From the NCBI GenBank assembly GCA_015069165.1, contig SVJD01000003.1, positions 1 to 64,000 on the forward strand: a stretch of 64,000 nt of DNA, given 5' to 3'. The notes beneath the pieces are model-generated. The model did no database searches. It saw only the letters and a list, made by a program, of their open reading frames with translations, and was not told the origin of the DNA. The stretch's first letter is position 1. The number at the start of each line of letters is the position of its first letter. Both the position numbers and the translations under genes were made by a program. Origin of the DNA: Oscillospiraceae bacterium (lineage in GTDB: Bacteria; Bacillota; Clostridia; UBA1212; UBA1255). Shown here piece after piece: positions 17,983-27,672 of the stretch.

Positions 17983-18591
17983 TCATAAAAACTGCACTCC
18001 GCGATTAAAAAGCTTAACAAGCTCTTGTATAGCCTCTTCAGTCAAAAAATTATCCTGATTGTTGTAAGCATAAATACTTTCCCCTGAAGCGTACCGCACA
18101 TTCAAATGTATCCCGTAATCACCGGGAAGCCCTTCAACCTTATAACTCATGCCGTTATACCGGACAATGTCATATTTATTTACAATGCACTGCAGAGTGT
18201 TCATAAAGCTATGGTCTGCCCGAAAAACACGTTTTTCTCCGGTATCCAAAACATGATAAGTCCCTTTTACTGCTCCGTTCTCAAGATTTGCCCAAAGCTG
18301 ATAAATATGGTTTCCTATCTCGTCCCAACCGTCGGCATCTAATGTAGAAAACCAACAATTAAAGGAAACAATCTGTGTCGAACCGATAGTTTTAGGTGCA
18401 TCGTAGTTTGTATTATCCCGAACTCCTCCGTCTTCTTCAATCTCGTCGGACGCTGCTTTTTCGGTACGACGAGAGAGCCGAAAAAGCGGACATCGAAGCC
18501 TACATTTCTTATATCTCACAAAAATACCCCCAAGCAAATCTTTAACATCAGCTCGATTTCGAACTAAATCCAAACAGTAACTTTTCAACAC
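17983..18591 (-). CDS. hypothetical protein
   Basis: 202-aa ORF; start uncertain. Confidence 0.55.
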   Translation of the reverse strand: MLKSYCLDLVRNRADVKDLLGGIFVRYKKCRLRCPLFRLSRRTEKAASDEIEEDGGVRDNTNYDAPKTIGSTQIVSFNCWFSTLDADGWDEIGNHIYQLWANLENGAVKGTYHVLDTGEKRVFRADHSFMNTLQCIVNKYDIVRYNGMSYKVEGLPGDYGIHLNVRYASGESIYAYNNQDNFLTEEAIQELVKLFNRGVQFL

Positions 18592-18726
18592 CTATAATTA
18601 AACTTGATTGTAACATATCATAACTGTAAACGCAAGATATTATATGTAGCCTCTGCTTTTTTGAATTTTTAACAACAAATAAATCATAACAATTTCCGAA
18701 AAACGGACAGAAAATACATAAAAAAA

Positions 18727-18761
18727 CTGCCCGAAAACCCAAAATCCGGATTTTCGGACAG
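18727..18761 (-). terminator. Rho-independent terminator downstream of tRNA-Ser
   Basis: Minus strand CTGTCCGAAAATCCGGATTTTGGGTTTTCGGGCAG followed by TTTTTTT. Confidence 0.75.
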
Positions 18762-18765
18762 AATA

Positions 18766-18857
18766 TGGCGGAGACGGTGGGATTCGAACCCACGGACGGT
18801 TTTAGGCCGTCAAACGATTTCGAGTCGTTCTCGTTATGACCACTTCGATACGTCTCC
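18766..18857 (-). tRNA. tRNA-Ser(CGA), CCA encoded
   Basis: GGAGACG...CGTCTCC acceptor stem, anticodon loop CTCGAAA, variable arm, T-arm GGTTCGAATCC, GCCA end. Confidence 0.95.
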
Positions 18858-18960
18858 GTAACTTATATACCGACGGCGATTATATCATGATAACTGCCTT
18901 TTATCAAGCAGATTTTAATCGACCGTCGGCACTTTTAATCTGTAACAAAACACTTATATG

Positions 18961-19413
18961 TTAAAAAATCAACTGAATTGTCGAAATGGCCGCATAAGAT
19001 GTTTTCCCATAAAGATCTAATGTTGCTCCGGACAAACCCATAAAAAAGCCAACAAGAAATGAAAGAACATAAAACACAGTCAATGCGATACCAAGCCAAA
19101 GACCTGCAATCGAAAGCCCTCTGCCGATTTTAGCTTTTCCTTCCAAAACACCATTATTAAGCATTTTAAAATTCTTAGCTTTGCTAAAACCTATGCAAGC
19201 AAAAATAATACCCAAAAATCCCGTCAAATATGCACATACAAGACTGATTATACCCCAAGACAAAGCAGAACTTGCAGCTCTGTTTATTAATTCTTTATTC
19301 GCCGAATCAACAACAGGCTCTGCTGCTTGGCAAACTTCCTGAGTTTGCGTACCGCACGCACTGCAAACTTGCTCTCCATCATCAATATTTGCTCCGCAAT
19401 TATTACAAAACAT
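18961..19413 (-). CDS. zinc-ribbon + DUF4190-like membrane protein
   Basis: MFCNNCGANIDDGEQVCSACGTQ then two TM segments. Confidence 0.8.
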   Translation of the reverse strand: MFCNNCGANIDDGEQVCSACGTQTQEVCQAAEPVVDSANKELINRAASSALSWGIISLVCAYLTGFLGIIFACIGFSKAKNFKMLNNGVLEGKAKIGRGLSIAGLWLGIALTVFYVLSFLVGFFMGLSGATLDLYGKTSYAAISTIQLIF

Positions 19414-19457
19414 AATTTTCCCTCCTACATATATACCAAGAATTTATCATTTACAAA

Positions 19458-19958
19458 TTAAAATAACATTTTAACAGCAGTCATTGCAGTATAATAATAT
19501 TCATCATACAAATCATACTCCACAGGCTCGCCGAAAACAGCAGCAAGCACGATAATTCCGATATATAAAGCCAAAATTATTGTCATTCCGATACCAAACC
19601 AAAGACCGCCGATTGAAAGACCTCTGCCAACTTTAGCCTTGCCTTCCAAAACACCGTTGTTTAAATATTTAAACTTATTTGCTTTGCTGATTCCGACACA
19701 GCCGAAAATGATACCCAAAAATCCTGTTCCATACGCAAACACAAGACTAAGTATACCCCAAGTCAAAGCTGAACCGGCAACTTCATCAGCCATCGCCTTG
19801 CGCACGGGGTCAACCTCAGGCTCTGCCTGATATACCACTTGCCCCATTACAGGCTGTTGTACCGCATCTTGAGAATTTTCTTGCAAAATTTGAGTGCCGC
19901 ACACACCGCAAAATCTCGCATCGCCAACAATTTGTGTTCCGCAATTACTACAAAACAT
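19458..19958 (-). CDS. zinc-ribbon + DUF4190-like membrane protein, tandem paralog
   Basis: MFCSNCGTQIVGDARFCGVCGTQ; closely similar to 18961-19413. Confidence 0.8.
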   Translation of the reverse strand: MFCSNCGTQIVGDARFCGVCGTQILQENSQDAVQQPVMGQVVYQAEPEVDPVRKAMADEVAGSALTWGILSLVFAYGTGFLGIIFGCVGISKANKFKYLNNGVLEGKAKVGRGLSIGGLWFGIGMTIILALYIGIIVLAAVFGEPVEYDLYDEYYYTAMTAVKMLF

Positions 19959-19977
19959 AATTCTTCCCTCCTAAAAA

Positions 19978-20994
19978 TTATACTGATTCACACAAAAGAC
20001 ACTGCTGACCTATTTCAAAATTCTCCCAAAGGAAATTTTTAATAACAGCATCATACTTTTGCGTGTCAAGAGACCTCAACATAGAATGAGTTCCCTCATC
20101 AAACCAAACAAAAGTTTTTTTATCACTTCCGCAAATATTATACATCTTTTCCGCATATTCAGGCAAGGAAAAAATATCTCGCCTGCCGTGCATCATAAGA
20201 ATCGGCTTATCAAGGCTGCCTATAACATCAATAGGACCGTATTTCATAGAGTGATTCGTGTAACGCTTCATCCACATATCAATCAAATCCAACATAAACA
20301 CAGTCGGCTTCTTTCTCTCCACAAGATGTGCTTTCATTATATTGTTAAAATTAGAAAACATTCCGTCTGTCACTATAGCCGAAATATATTCGGGACAATC
20401 CGCAGACGTAATCGCGTGCATTCCGCCGGCAGCACCGATGCAAATACCATGCAAAATTATGTTTTTAACACCGTATTTCACGTGCACAAACTCCGCCCAC
20501 GCAATTATATCCTTACTTTCTTCAAAACCGCACGTACTGAATTCTCCGTCACTCAAACCGTGAGAACGCGGATCAATCACAAGCACATCACAGCCGCTTT
20601 CCGCATACGGAGGCGCGAAATAATATGAATAGCACAAACTTTCCGACCTGCCCGGTAAAATAATAACGCACTGCTCACCGCCAAATTTATAATACTCTCC
20701 GTAAAGGTTGAGTCCATCGTTCATAATATGTACCGGCTCCATTCTTGCCACATTTTCACGGTGCCAATTCATCCCTTCGGAATAAAGCTCGATGTAATCC
20801 AGTTCGTCCGTTGACGGCGCTCTTCCCCACTTGCCTGTTTTATTGCGGCTCAACACCGAAACATATACGCAATACGAGGCTACAAAAAACGACAAAACTC
20901 CCACAAACAAGCCGAAAGCCGTAGCAAAAACTGCAATTTTAAGCCCCAGATCTATCGAATATTCAGAAAATTCCCAAATATTTGTAAAAAACAT
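19978..20994 (-). CDS. alpha/beta hydrolase
   Basis: DPRSHGLSDG, LHGICIGAAGGMHA nucleophile elbow, MMHGRRD, DEGTHSML. Confidence 0.85.
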   Translation of the reverse strand: MFFTNIWEFSEYSIDLGLKIAVFATAFGLFVGVLSFFVASYCVYVSVLSRNKTGKWGRAPSTDELDYIELYSEGMNWHRENVARMEPVHIMNDGLNLYGEYYKFGGEQCVIILPGRSESLCYSYYFAPPYAESGCDVLVIDPRSHGLSDGEFSTCGFEESKDIIAWAEFVHVKYGVKNIILHGICIGAAGGMHAITSADCPEYISAIVTDGMFSNFNNIMKAHLVERKKPTVFMLDLIDMWMKRYTNHSMKYGPIDVIGSLDKPILMMHGRRDIFSLPEYAEKMYNICGSDKKTFVWFDEGTHSMLRSLDTQKYDAVIKNFLWENFEIGQQCLLCESV

Positions 20995-21008
20995 TGCGTC
21001 CCCCTTTA

Positions 21009-21641
21009 TTATTTGCCGCCAAGCTCTTTAAGCTGTTTTCTTAAAGACAATGCTTTATTATAAACTATTTCATTTAACGCCACAATCTCTTCTTTTGTGG
21101 GATTTTTTGACGAACAATAATCTGATAAATTTATTGGCTTTCCTATGATTATATGCGCCTGCTTAAAAAAACCGTAATTTCCGTCTGTGATTATCGGCAC
21201 AATCGGCGCTCCCGCACGAAGCGCAATCATAATATAGCTCGGTTTAAATTTATCCATTTCCCCGTCATCGGTGTTATGTCCTTCCGGGAAAATCTGAACT
21301 AATTCTCCCCTTTTTATGACCTCTGCGCTTTCATCAATAAAACGCATACTTTTCATTATACGGTCGCACTTTATTCCTCCGAAACACTTCATGCCCCACG
21401 CCACAAACTTGTTGCTGTATGCCATTTCGGAAGCAACTACGTTCAATCTTCTGGGCAGCAGCAAAAACATATTAAGCACATAATCAAACATATTATAGTG
21501 ATTCGAAATTACCAGCGCGCCGCCTTTAATTTTTTTGCCTTGCACCGCTCTATCCTCATAATATGTTTTGCGCTTAAACAAAAGCCACTGTATGGGGTAT
21601 GCATTTATAATCGCGTACCATCTGAAAAAGTCATATATCAT
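21009..21641 (-). CDS. lysophospholipid/1-acyl-glycerol-3-phosphate acyltransferase (PlsC family)
   Basis: ISNHYNMFDYV (NHxxxxD) and FPEGHNTDDGEM. Confidence 0.88.
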   Translation of the reverse strand: MIYDFFRWYAIINAYPIQWLLFKRKTYYEDRAVQGKKIKGGALVISNHYNMFDYVLNMFLLLPRRLNVVASEMAYSNKFVAWGMKCFGGIKCDRIMKSMRFIDESAEVIKRGELVQIFPEGHNTDDGEMDKFKPSYIMIALRAGAPIVPIITDGNYGFFKQAHIIIGKPINLSDYCSSKNPTKEEIVALNEIVYNKALSLRKQLKELGGK

Positions 21642-23599
21642 TTAAGTTTTTCTCCTACAATTCTTTCCAGGTCATTCAAATTATACGCAAACTCATCTGT
21701 TTCAAACTCCAAGGTAACTCCGAGTTGCTCGTCGATTTCGCTTACAACTGTAAAGTAATCAAGGCTTGTGCCGCCTAAATCTTTTATAAAATGTCCTGTA
21801 TTGGTAATTTTTTCCTCAGGAAGATTTAACGCCTCAGAAAGAATTCTTCTTAACTGTTTTTTTAATTCGGAATCGTTTTCAAATCCCTCGTTTTTAATTT
21901 CCTCAATAGACTCAAACAATTTCACATTGCCGTTTTCAATGTTTCTTTTTACCCTTGCGCGACTTACTTTTATGTCATTTTCTGCCATAACCGCATCCGT
22001 TGTGTAATATACTCTTTGTATTTTATACGCCCCCGGAAGCTTTTTCTCGCAAAGTTTTATCTCTTTTTCCAAAATTTCTCTGTCATCACGAATCATATTC
22101 TCATCAATTTGAACAACAAGAAGCAGATTCTCCATTTTTTCATCGCCTATAACGCAGAAACATTTCGCTCCCGGCAATTCAAAAAAGCTTTCCGCAAAAT
22201 CAGGATTAAGATTCTCACCGTTTTCACTTATAACTATATCTGATTTTCTTCCTTGCAAATAGTATTTGCCGTCAGAACTTACACTCACCACATCGCCTGT
22301 ATTAAACCATTCTTCATTTTCAATAAGCGTTCCGTCAACAATCATCTTTTTGCAAATAGAATCACCCTTTACCAAAAGTACATTGCTGTTATCAACTTTT
22401 AACTCTATGGATTCAAACGGTTTTCCTACTGAAACAGGCACTTTTTCTTTAGGTTTTTTAGCAAAATCCGCCGTAACAATACCGATTTCACTCATTCCGT
22501 AACCGCTCACCAAGTGATATCCCAACGCATTTATCATATTCATCGAAGATTCTTTCAAGGCGCTGCCGCCGGAAATGCAGAATTTAACGCTATCTCCAAA
22601 AACTTTCTCGCGAACTTCTTTAAAAATCTTTGCAGCAAAATGCTCTCCCAACTTCGGGAATAAGTTCTGAACTTTAAGTGAAAGAGCCATACCTTTCGAA
22701 AATTTCTGCTGAGTTTTTTCATCTCTTTGAGCAACTTCACGCAAAACGGTTTTCTCTATGGTATGCCACAAAAGAGGCACCGCGAAAACATGAGTCACGC
22801 CGTGAACTCTGACTGTTCGCATAAGCGTTTCGGGTGCAAGATTTTCAGAAAAAACTATGATTGCTCCAAAGAAAGAAAGCCACAAATACATAGCTTCAAA
22901 ACCGAAAATATGATAAAGCGGCAACATTGCAAAAGACTTAATTTTGCCGTTAAAAGACCTGCCTATTGCATTATTCCATGAAAGTGCTTGCCAACTGTTA
23001 AATATTTGCATTGAAATTTCCAACCCCGTATATATGCAAATTTTTTCTTTAAGCGTTGTGCCGCTGGTTGTAAGCGCAATTTCATTTCCGAAAGAAGAAA
23101 AATTTACCGACGAAATATTTTGTCCGCTCTTTTCAAGTTCCCCATAAAATAATATTGAAAGTCCCTCGTAATCAGCACTTTTTTTGGTGCAAATAACTTG
23201 TTCCACACCTAAAGTTTTCATCATTGACACGCTTGCCGTTGTCGGCTGAAGTAAATTAACAAGAAAAGGTTTATTTCCGCTCATGAGTATAGCCCAAAAA
23301 GTTATAAGCCACTCTACACTGTTTTCGCCCGAAAGACCTATAAATTCCCCCGTACATTTTGCCTCACAGGAAATAGCCTTCGCCACGCAATTAACTTTTT
23401 CTCTTATTTCATCATAAGTAAACTCTTTAATTTCAATACCGTTTGATGTCATAAAAGATGTTTCTGCCATTACCATATCTCTGAAAAATACAATATTGTA
23501 AATATCTTCAAAAGTCTTGTTGCTCTCTTGAAGCTTTTTACACTCGTTTTTTACAAATTTTTTCAGCAAATGTATATTCTCGTAAGGGTTTTTACTCAT
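21638..23599 (-). CDS. AMP-binding acyl-CoA/acyl-ACP synthetase with C-terminal acyl carrier domain
   Basis: EIALTTSGTTLKEK, SGYGMSEIGIV, NTGDVVSV; C-terminal DLGGTSLDYFTVVSEIDEQLGV carrier motif. Confidence 0.88.
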   Translation of the reverse strand: MSKNPYENIHLLKKFVKNECKKLQESNKTFEDIYNIVFFRDMVMAETSFMTSNGIEIKEFTYDEIREKVNCVAKAISCEAKCTGEFIGLSGENSVEWLITFWAILMSGNKPFLVNLLQPTTASVSMMKTLGVEQVICTKKSADYEGLSILFYGELEKSGQNISSVNFSSFGNEIALTTSGTTLKEKICIYTGLEISMQIFNSWQALSWNNAIGRSFNGKIKSFAMLPLYHIFGFEAMYLWLSFFGAIIVFSENLAPETLMRTVRVHGVTHVFAVPLLWHTIEKTVLREVAQRDEKTQQKFSKGMALSLKVQNLFPKLGEHFAAKIFKEVREKVFGDSVKFCISGGSALKESSMNMINALGYHLVSGYGMSEIGIVTADFAKKPKEKVPVSVGKPFESIELKVDNSNVLLVKGDSICKKMIVDGTLIENEEWFNTGDVVSVSSDGKYYLQGRKSDIVISENGENLNPDFAESFFELPGAKCFCVIGDEKMENLLLVVQIDENMIRDDREILEKEIKLCEKKLPGAYKIQRVYYTTDAVMAENDIKVSRARVKRNIENGNVKLFESIEEIKNEGFENDSELKKQLRRILSEALNLPEEKITNTGHFIKDLGGTSLDYFTVVSEIDEQLGVTLEFETDEFAYNLNDLERIVGEKLK

Positions 23600-23613
23600 A
23601 TAGAATCCTCTTT

Positions 23614-24963
23614 TTACTTTTTATCTGTTTTCTCTTCCTTGCCCATCATAATGACTTTCTTAGGTAAAAAGAAAGTTAAAACGAATGCTAACATACACGC
23701 TGCTGCCACAATAATCGTCATATATGAAATGTATCCTTTTCTTTTCAAATACACCAAAATTACACTGGAAGCAAGACCCGTTGCCACTCCTTCAAAAAGT
23801 CCCTGTACCGCAAAATACATCGACGCAATATTACGTCCGATTTTTTTACTTTCTTCTGCAGCCAAGAAAGAAGGCACAGTATATGACACCGAGAAGAACG
23901 CACCAATTGAGAAAGAAACCAATAGTCCGCAGAACATTGCAAGAGGAAGCAAAATACTTTTCGGAACATTATTACAGAAAAACATTATTGACATTCCCAC
24001 AGAAAATACCAAAAGAACGTATCTGTAACCGAATCCCAATCCCTTTTTTTGTACCACTTTACTGTAAAGGGGCATTGTAAACGGAACAGGAGCAAAAGCA
24101 GAAGCCATTACAAAAGTCATATTTATGCCTGCGGTTGAGAAAAATTCATTTATTCCGCTTAAAAAGAGTTGTAAACCAACATTCATTATAGCCGCAACAA
24201 ACATCCAGAATATAAGAGTTTTATTCTTGAAAGAGCATGACAAAGCTGTGGCAAGCGTAAGTTTATCTTTAACTTTATTTTCTGTTTGTTCTTCCGGCAC
24301 TTCGCCTTTTTTGTAAGCTTTTTCCTTTAATAATACCATCGGAATCATCATAGTCAAAGACAGCGGCATAAATATCAAAGCTACTGTTCTTATATTCATT
24401 TTCAAACTTATGAAAACAGGCAACAAAGCAAATCCCAATATAAAATAAATAACATCACATACAGATTTTACATTTGATAAAAACAGCAAATCACTTTCTG
24501 TTTCCGTAACTTCGGAAAAAGTAGCATAATATGCAAGCATTGTCATCGTATAAAAAAGATAAAACAAGCCAAGTAAAACCGCAAACCAAACAGTATTTCT
24601 TACCGTTGCCCCATCATCGGGAATAAATAAAAACAACACATAAGTTATAAGCATCGGTATAAATCCCATAAGAATGGCAGGTTTTCTTCTTCCCCATTTT
24701 GTTCTTAAATTGTCAATAAACGGTGACATAGGAACATCTATCAAGCCATCAAAAACTTTTGTTGCAAAAGCAAGAATACTCCAAAGTGCCGCAATTACTA
24801 ATGTTTTGTCACTATAGGTCCAAAATCCGACATCTACTTTTTTAAAACCCTCTATGATAAGCGCACTGCACAAGTATGTACCTACTATCAAGTTAAGCAT
24901 ATTAACGCCTACACCCGAGCAACCATACAACAAAAGACGGCTTCTTTTTGTGATTTTTTCCAT
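23614..24963 (-). CDS. MFS transporter, GPH/MelB-like (MFS_2) type
   Basis: ATKVFDGLIDVPMSPFIDNLRTKWGRRKPAILMG signature; multiple TM segments. Confidence 0.85.
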   Translation of the reverse strand: MEKITKRSRLLLYGCSGVGVNMLNLIVGTYLCSALIIEGFKKVDVGFWTYSDKTLVIAALWSILAFATKVFDGLIDVPMSPFIDNLRTKWGRRKPAILMGFIPMLITYVLFLFIPDDGATVRNTVWFAVLLGLFYLFYTMTMLAYYATFSEVTETESDLLFLSNVKSVCDVIYFILGFALLPVFISLKMNIRTVALIFMPLSLTMMIPMVLLKEKAYKKGEVPEEQTENKVKDKLTLATALSCSFKNKTLIFWMFVAAIMNVGLQLFLSGINEFFSTAGINMTFVMASAFAPVPFTMPLYSKVVQKKGLGFGYRYVLLVFSVGMSIMFFCNNVPKSILLPLAMFCGLLVSFSIGAFFSVSYTVPSFLAAEESKKIGRNIASMYFAVQGLFEGVATGLASSVILVYLKRKGYISYMTIIVAAACMLAFVLTFFLPKKVIMMGKEEKTDKK

Positions 24964-24997
24964 AATACTCTTTCTCCTTTTTCAATTACAATCTCGA

Positions 24998-26632
24998 TTA
25001 TTCCAAAGATACGGATAAATCGTAAATAGTTTCCTCTGTAGGTATTTTACATACCTCTGTATAAATGTATTTTTCTCGTATTGATTCTTCAATGTATTCC
25101 AATTGCTTTGCAGAAACATTTAAGCCGTAAAACAAATTGACTATGCTCTTTTCGTCCTTTTTCATAGCTTCGTCAATTGCGTTCCATGCAGTTTCTTCCA
25201 AAATTTTACCTGCCGCCAAAATACCGTTATCATCTATTACGATATAGTCGTTGGCTTGTATTTTTACATCTGAGTATGTCATGGTTTTTACAGATTTGGC
25301 AATTTTTACTGTATAAACCTCTGAAATGGCATCATTTACAGCTTCGATCAAAGCTTCGATATTTTCCTCGTCATAATCAATTATCGCCAATGCAGAATAA
25401 CATTTGGCAATGTCTTTACAACCAATTACCGTTACTTTAGCTTTCTCATAAAGTTTTGCCGCCTGCATTGCCGCCAAAACAGTATTGGCATTATTGGGAA
25501 ATACAAATATTTCCGTGGCGGAAACTTTTTCCATCGCTCTTATATAATCCTCTGACGAAACATTTTCATTGCTTATAAGTACCGCATCTGCGCCCATTTC
25601 GATGAAAGTTCTGCCCAAAAGTCTGTCAGGTGCCACTGCAACTACGGCAAAACTGTATTCTCCCCTTTTTGCCGCAACTAAAATTTCTTTTTGCTTTTCT
25701 GTATGTTGAACTGACATATTTTCAATCTTCACAGACAAAAACTCACCGAATTTATGGCAAAACTCCAATACTTTTTCAGGTGTGATACTGTGTATGTGAA
25801 CTCTTACTTTGCTGTCATCAAAAGAAGTTACCACAGAATCTCCCAATTTTGACAATTCTTCTTTAAAACCATCTTTGTCAAAATCTTCCATAATACCCAA
25901 CTTGTCATCGGTAAGCTGTATGAGGCACTCCGTACAATAACCGTAAAAAATACTCTGCCTGTTAAAGTCAGCATAATTTACATAATTGCCTTTTATTTCC
26001 TCTTTTGCCAAATCCAATTCTTCTCCGTCCAGGTATTTTTTTACACCTTCAAAGAAATAAACAATTCCTGCTCCGCCGCTGTCCACAACACCGGCATCTT
26101 TTAAAACGGGTAATAATTCAGGAGTGTTTTCAAGTGAAATTTTCGCTTGTTTCAAAAAAACATCGACTATATCATTTATGCTCTCTATTTCAGGCAAATT
26201 TTCTTTAACTGCCTGCGTAGCTTCTCTTATAACTGTTAAAATAGTACCCTCAGACGGCACCGCAACTGCTTCATACGCTGCATTTACACCTTTTTCCAAT
26301 GCGCATGAAAACAACTCAATATCAACATTCTCGGAAGTGGAAAAATATTCCGAAATGCCCTTAAAAAATTGCGACGAGATAACACCCGAATTTCCTCTTG
26401 CCCCGAAAACTATTGCTTGTGCAAATTTTTTCGCCACGGGAGCAATATCCTCTCCCGCATCTTCAATCGCCTTCAAGCCGTTTTTTACGGTCATAACAAG
26501 ATTTGTTCCCGTATCACCATCAGGCACCGGGAAAACATTAAGGCTGTTTAACAAGTCGCAATGTATTTCAAGATTACGAACGCCGTAATCTATCATATTT
26601 TTATAACAAATACCGTTTATTCTCTCTATCAT
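24998..26632 (-). CDS. DAK2-domain fatty acid kinase subunit (FakA/YloV-like)
   Basis: LNVFPVPDGDTGTNLVMTVKNG, GARGNSGVISSQF, DSGGAGIVYFFEG. Confidence 0.88.
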   Translation of the reverse strand: MIERINGICYKNMIDYGVRNLEIHCDLLNSLNVFPVPDGDTGTNLVMTVKNGLKAIEDAGEDIAPVAKKFAQAIVFGARGNSGVISSQFFKGISEYFSTSENVDIELFSCALEKGVNAAYEAVAVPSEGTILTVIREATQAVKENLPEIESINDIVDVFLKQAKISLENTPELLPVLKDAGVVDSGGAGIVYFFEGVKKYLDGEELDLAKEEIKGNYVNYADFNRQSIFYGYCTECLIQLTDDKLGIMEDFDKDGFKEELSKLGDSVVTSFDDSKVRVHIHSITPEKVLEFCHKFGEFLSVKIENMSVQHTEKQKEILVAAKRGEYSFAVVAVAPDRLLGRTFIEMGADAVLISNENVSSEDYIRAMEKVSATEIFVFPNNANTVLAAMQAAKLYEKAKVTVIGCKDIAKCYSALAIIDYDEENIEALIEAVNDAISEVYTVKIAKSVKTMTYSDVKIQANDYIVIDDNGILAAGKILEETAWNAIDEAMKKDEKSIVNLFYGLNVSAKQLEYIEESIREKYIYTEVCKIPTEETIYDLSVSLE

Positions 26633-26647
26633 GTGTTTATATCGCTA

Positions 26648-27592
26648 TTATTTTCCTACAATTTTGTTCATTACTTCTTTCTCAGCAACAAGATCCTCGG
26701 AAATTTCGTCGCCCAAATAATATGCGCAAACCATTCCGGGGCCTATGTTCGTTCCGCTGCCGCAAAATACATCTCCAACAAACACTTTTTTAGGTTTCAA
26801 CTGCTCTTCTATCATCTGTCCCAAAGTTTGTGCATACATTTCTCTACCGCTGTGCGTTACAATTATGTATGAATTTTCGATGTCCTTTGCTGTTTCTTTT
26901 ATATATTTCACTGTTATATCAAGAGCTTTTTTGATTCCTTTTGCCTTGGTAAGAACTGTTACGTATCCGTTACTGTTGCAATCTCCCATAGGTTTCACGC
27001 CTGCAAAACTTCCCATGATTGCCTTGCCCGTAGATATGCGTCCCCTTCTTGCAACAAACATAAGGTCATCAATGGGGCCCATCTGATGAACTGTATTCTT
27101 GTTTGCTTCAAGCCAATCTATAATCTCTTTGAATGATTTGCCGTTTTTTCGCATTTCTGCCGCCTGACACACGAGCATTCCGAAGCCGCCTGATGTTCTG
27201 TATGAGTCAAACGCATAAATTTCGCTGTCGGGATAATCTTTTTTTATTCTCTCACACGCAGTGTGCGCACTGTTAAAAGTAGAGCTTACTTTGGAAGAAA
27301 CCGACATACTGAGAACTTTGCGTCCTTCTTTTATGTGTTTTTCAAAAATAACATAATATTCGTCAGGGCTCAAAGGCGATGTTGATATTTTAACTTTCGT
27401 TCCCGAAAGGTCTTTATAAAAGCTTTCGCGGTCAATGTTTGACCAATCAAGCTTCGACATTATTTCTCTGCCGTCACTGAAATGTACGTGACCTTGAATG
27501 TACTCCTCAATTCCGAAATACGCTCTTAATTCCGGAGAAAGGTCACAATTTATATCTGCTAAAATTACCATTTTTTCTGCGCTATTTTCCAT
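26648..27592 (-). CDS. DegV family protein (FakB-like)
   Basis: TSPLSPDEYYVIFE, DSYRTSGGFGMLVC, AGVKPMGDCN. Confidence 0.88.
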   Translation of the reverse strand: MENSAEKMVILADINCDLSPELRAYFGIEEYIQGHVHFSDGREIMSKLDWSNIDRESFYKDLSGTKVKISTSPLSPDEYYVIFEKHIKEGRKVLSMSVSSKVSSTFNSAHTACERIKKDYPDSEIYAFDSYRTSGGFGMLVCQAAEMRKNGKSFKEIIDWLEANKNTVHQMGPIDDLMFVARRGRISTGKAIMGSFAGVKPMGDCNSNGYVTVLTKAKGIKKALDITVKYIKETAKDIENSYIIVTHSGREMYAQTLGQMIEEQLKPKKVFVGDVFCGSGTNIGPGMVCAYYLGDEISEDLVAEKEVMNKIVGK

Positions 27593-27672
27593 AAAATCTC
27601 ACCCTATATAAAAGAACTTTATACGGCGAAATTCTACCATATCAGAGCTTATAAATCAACCCTGCACAAAGT

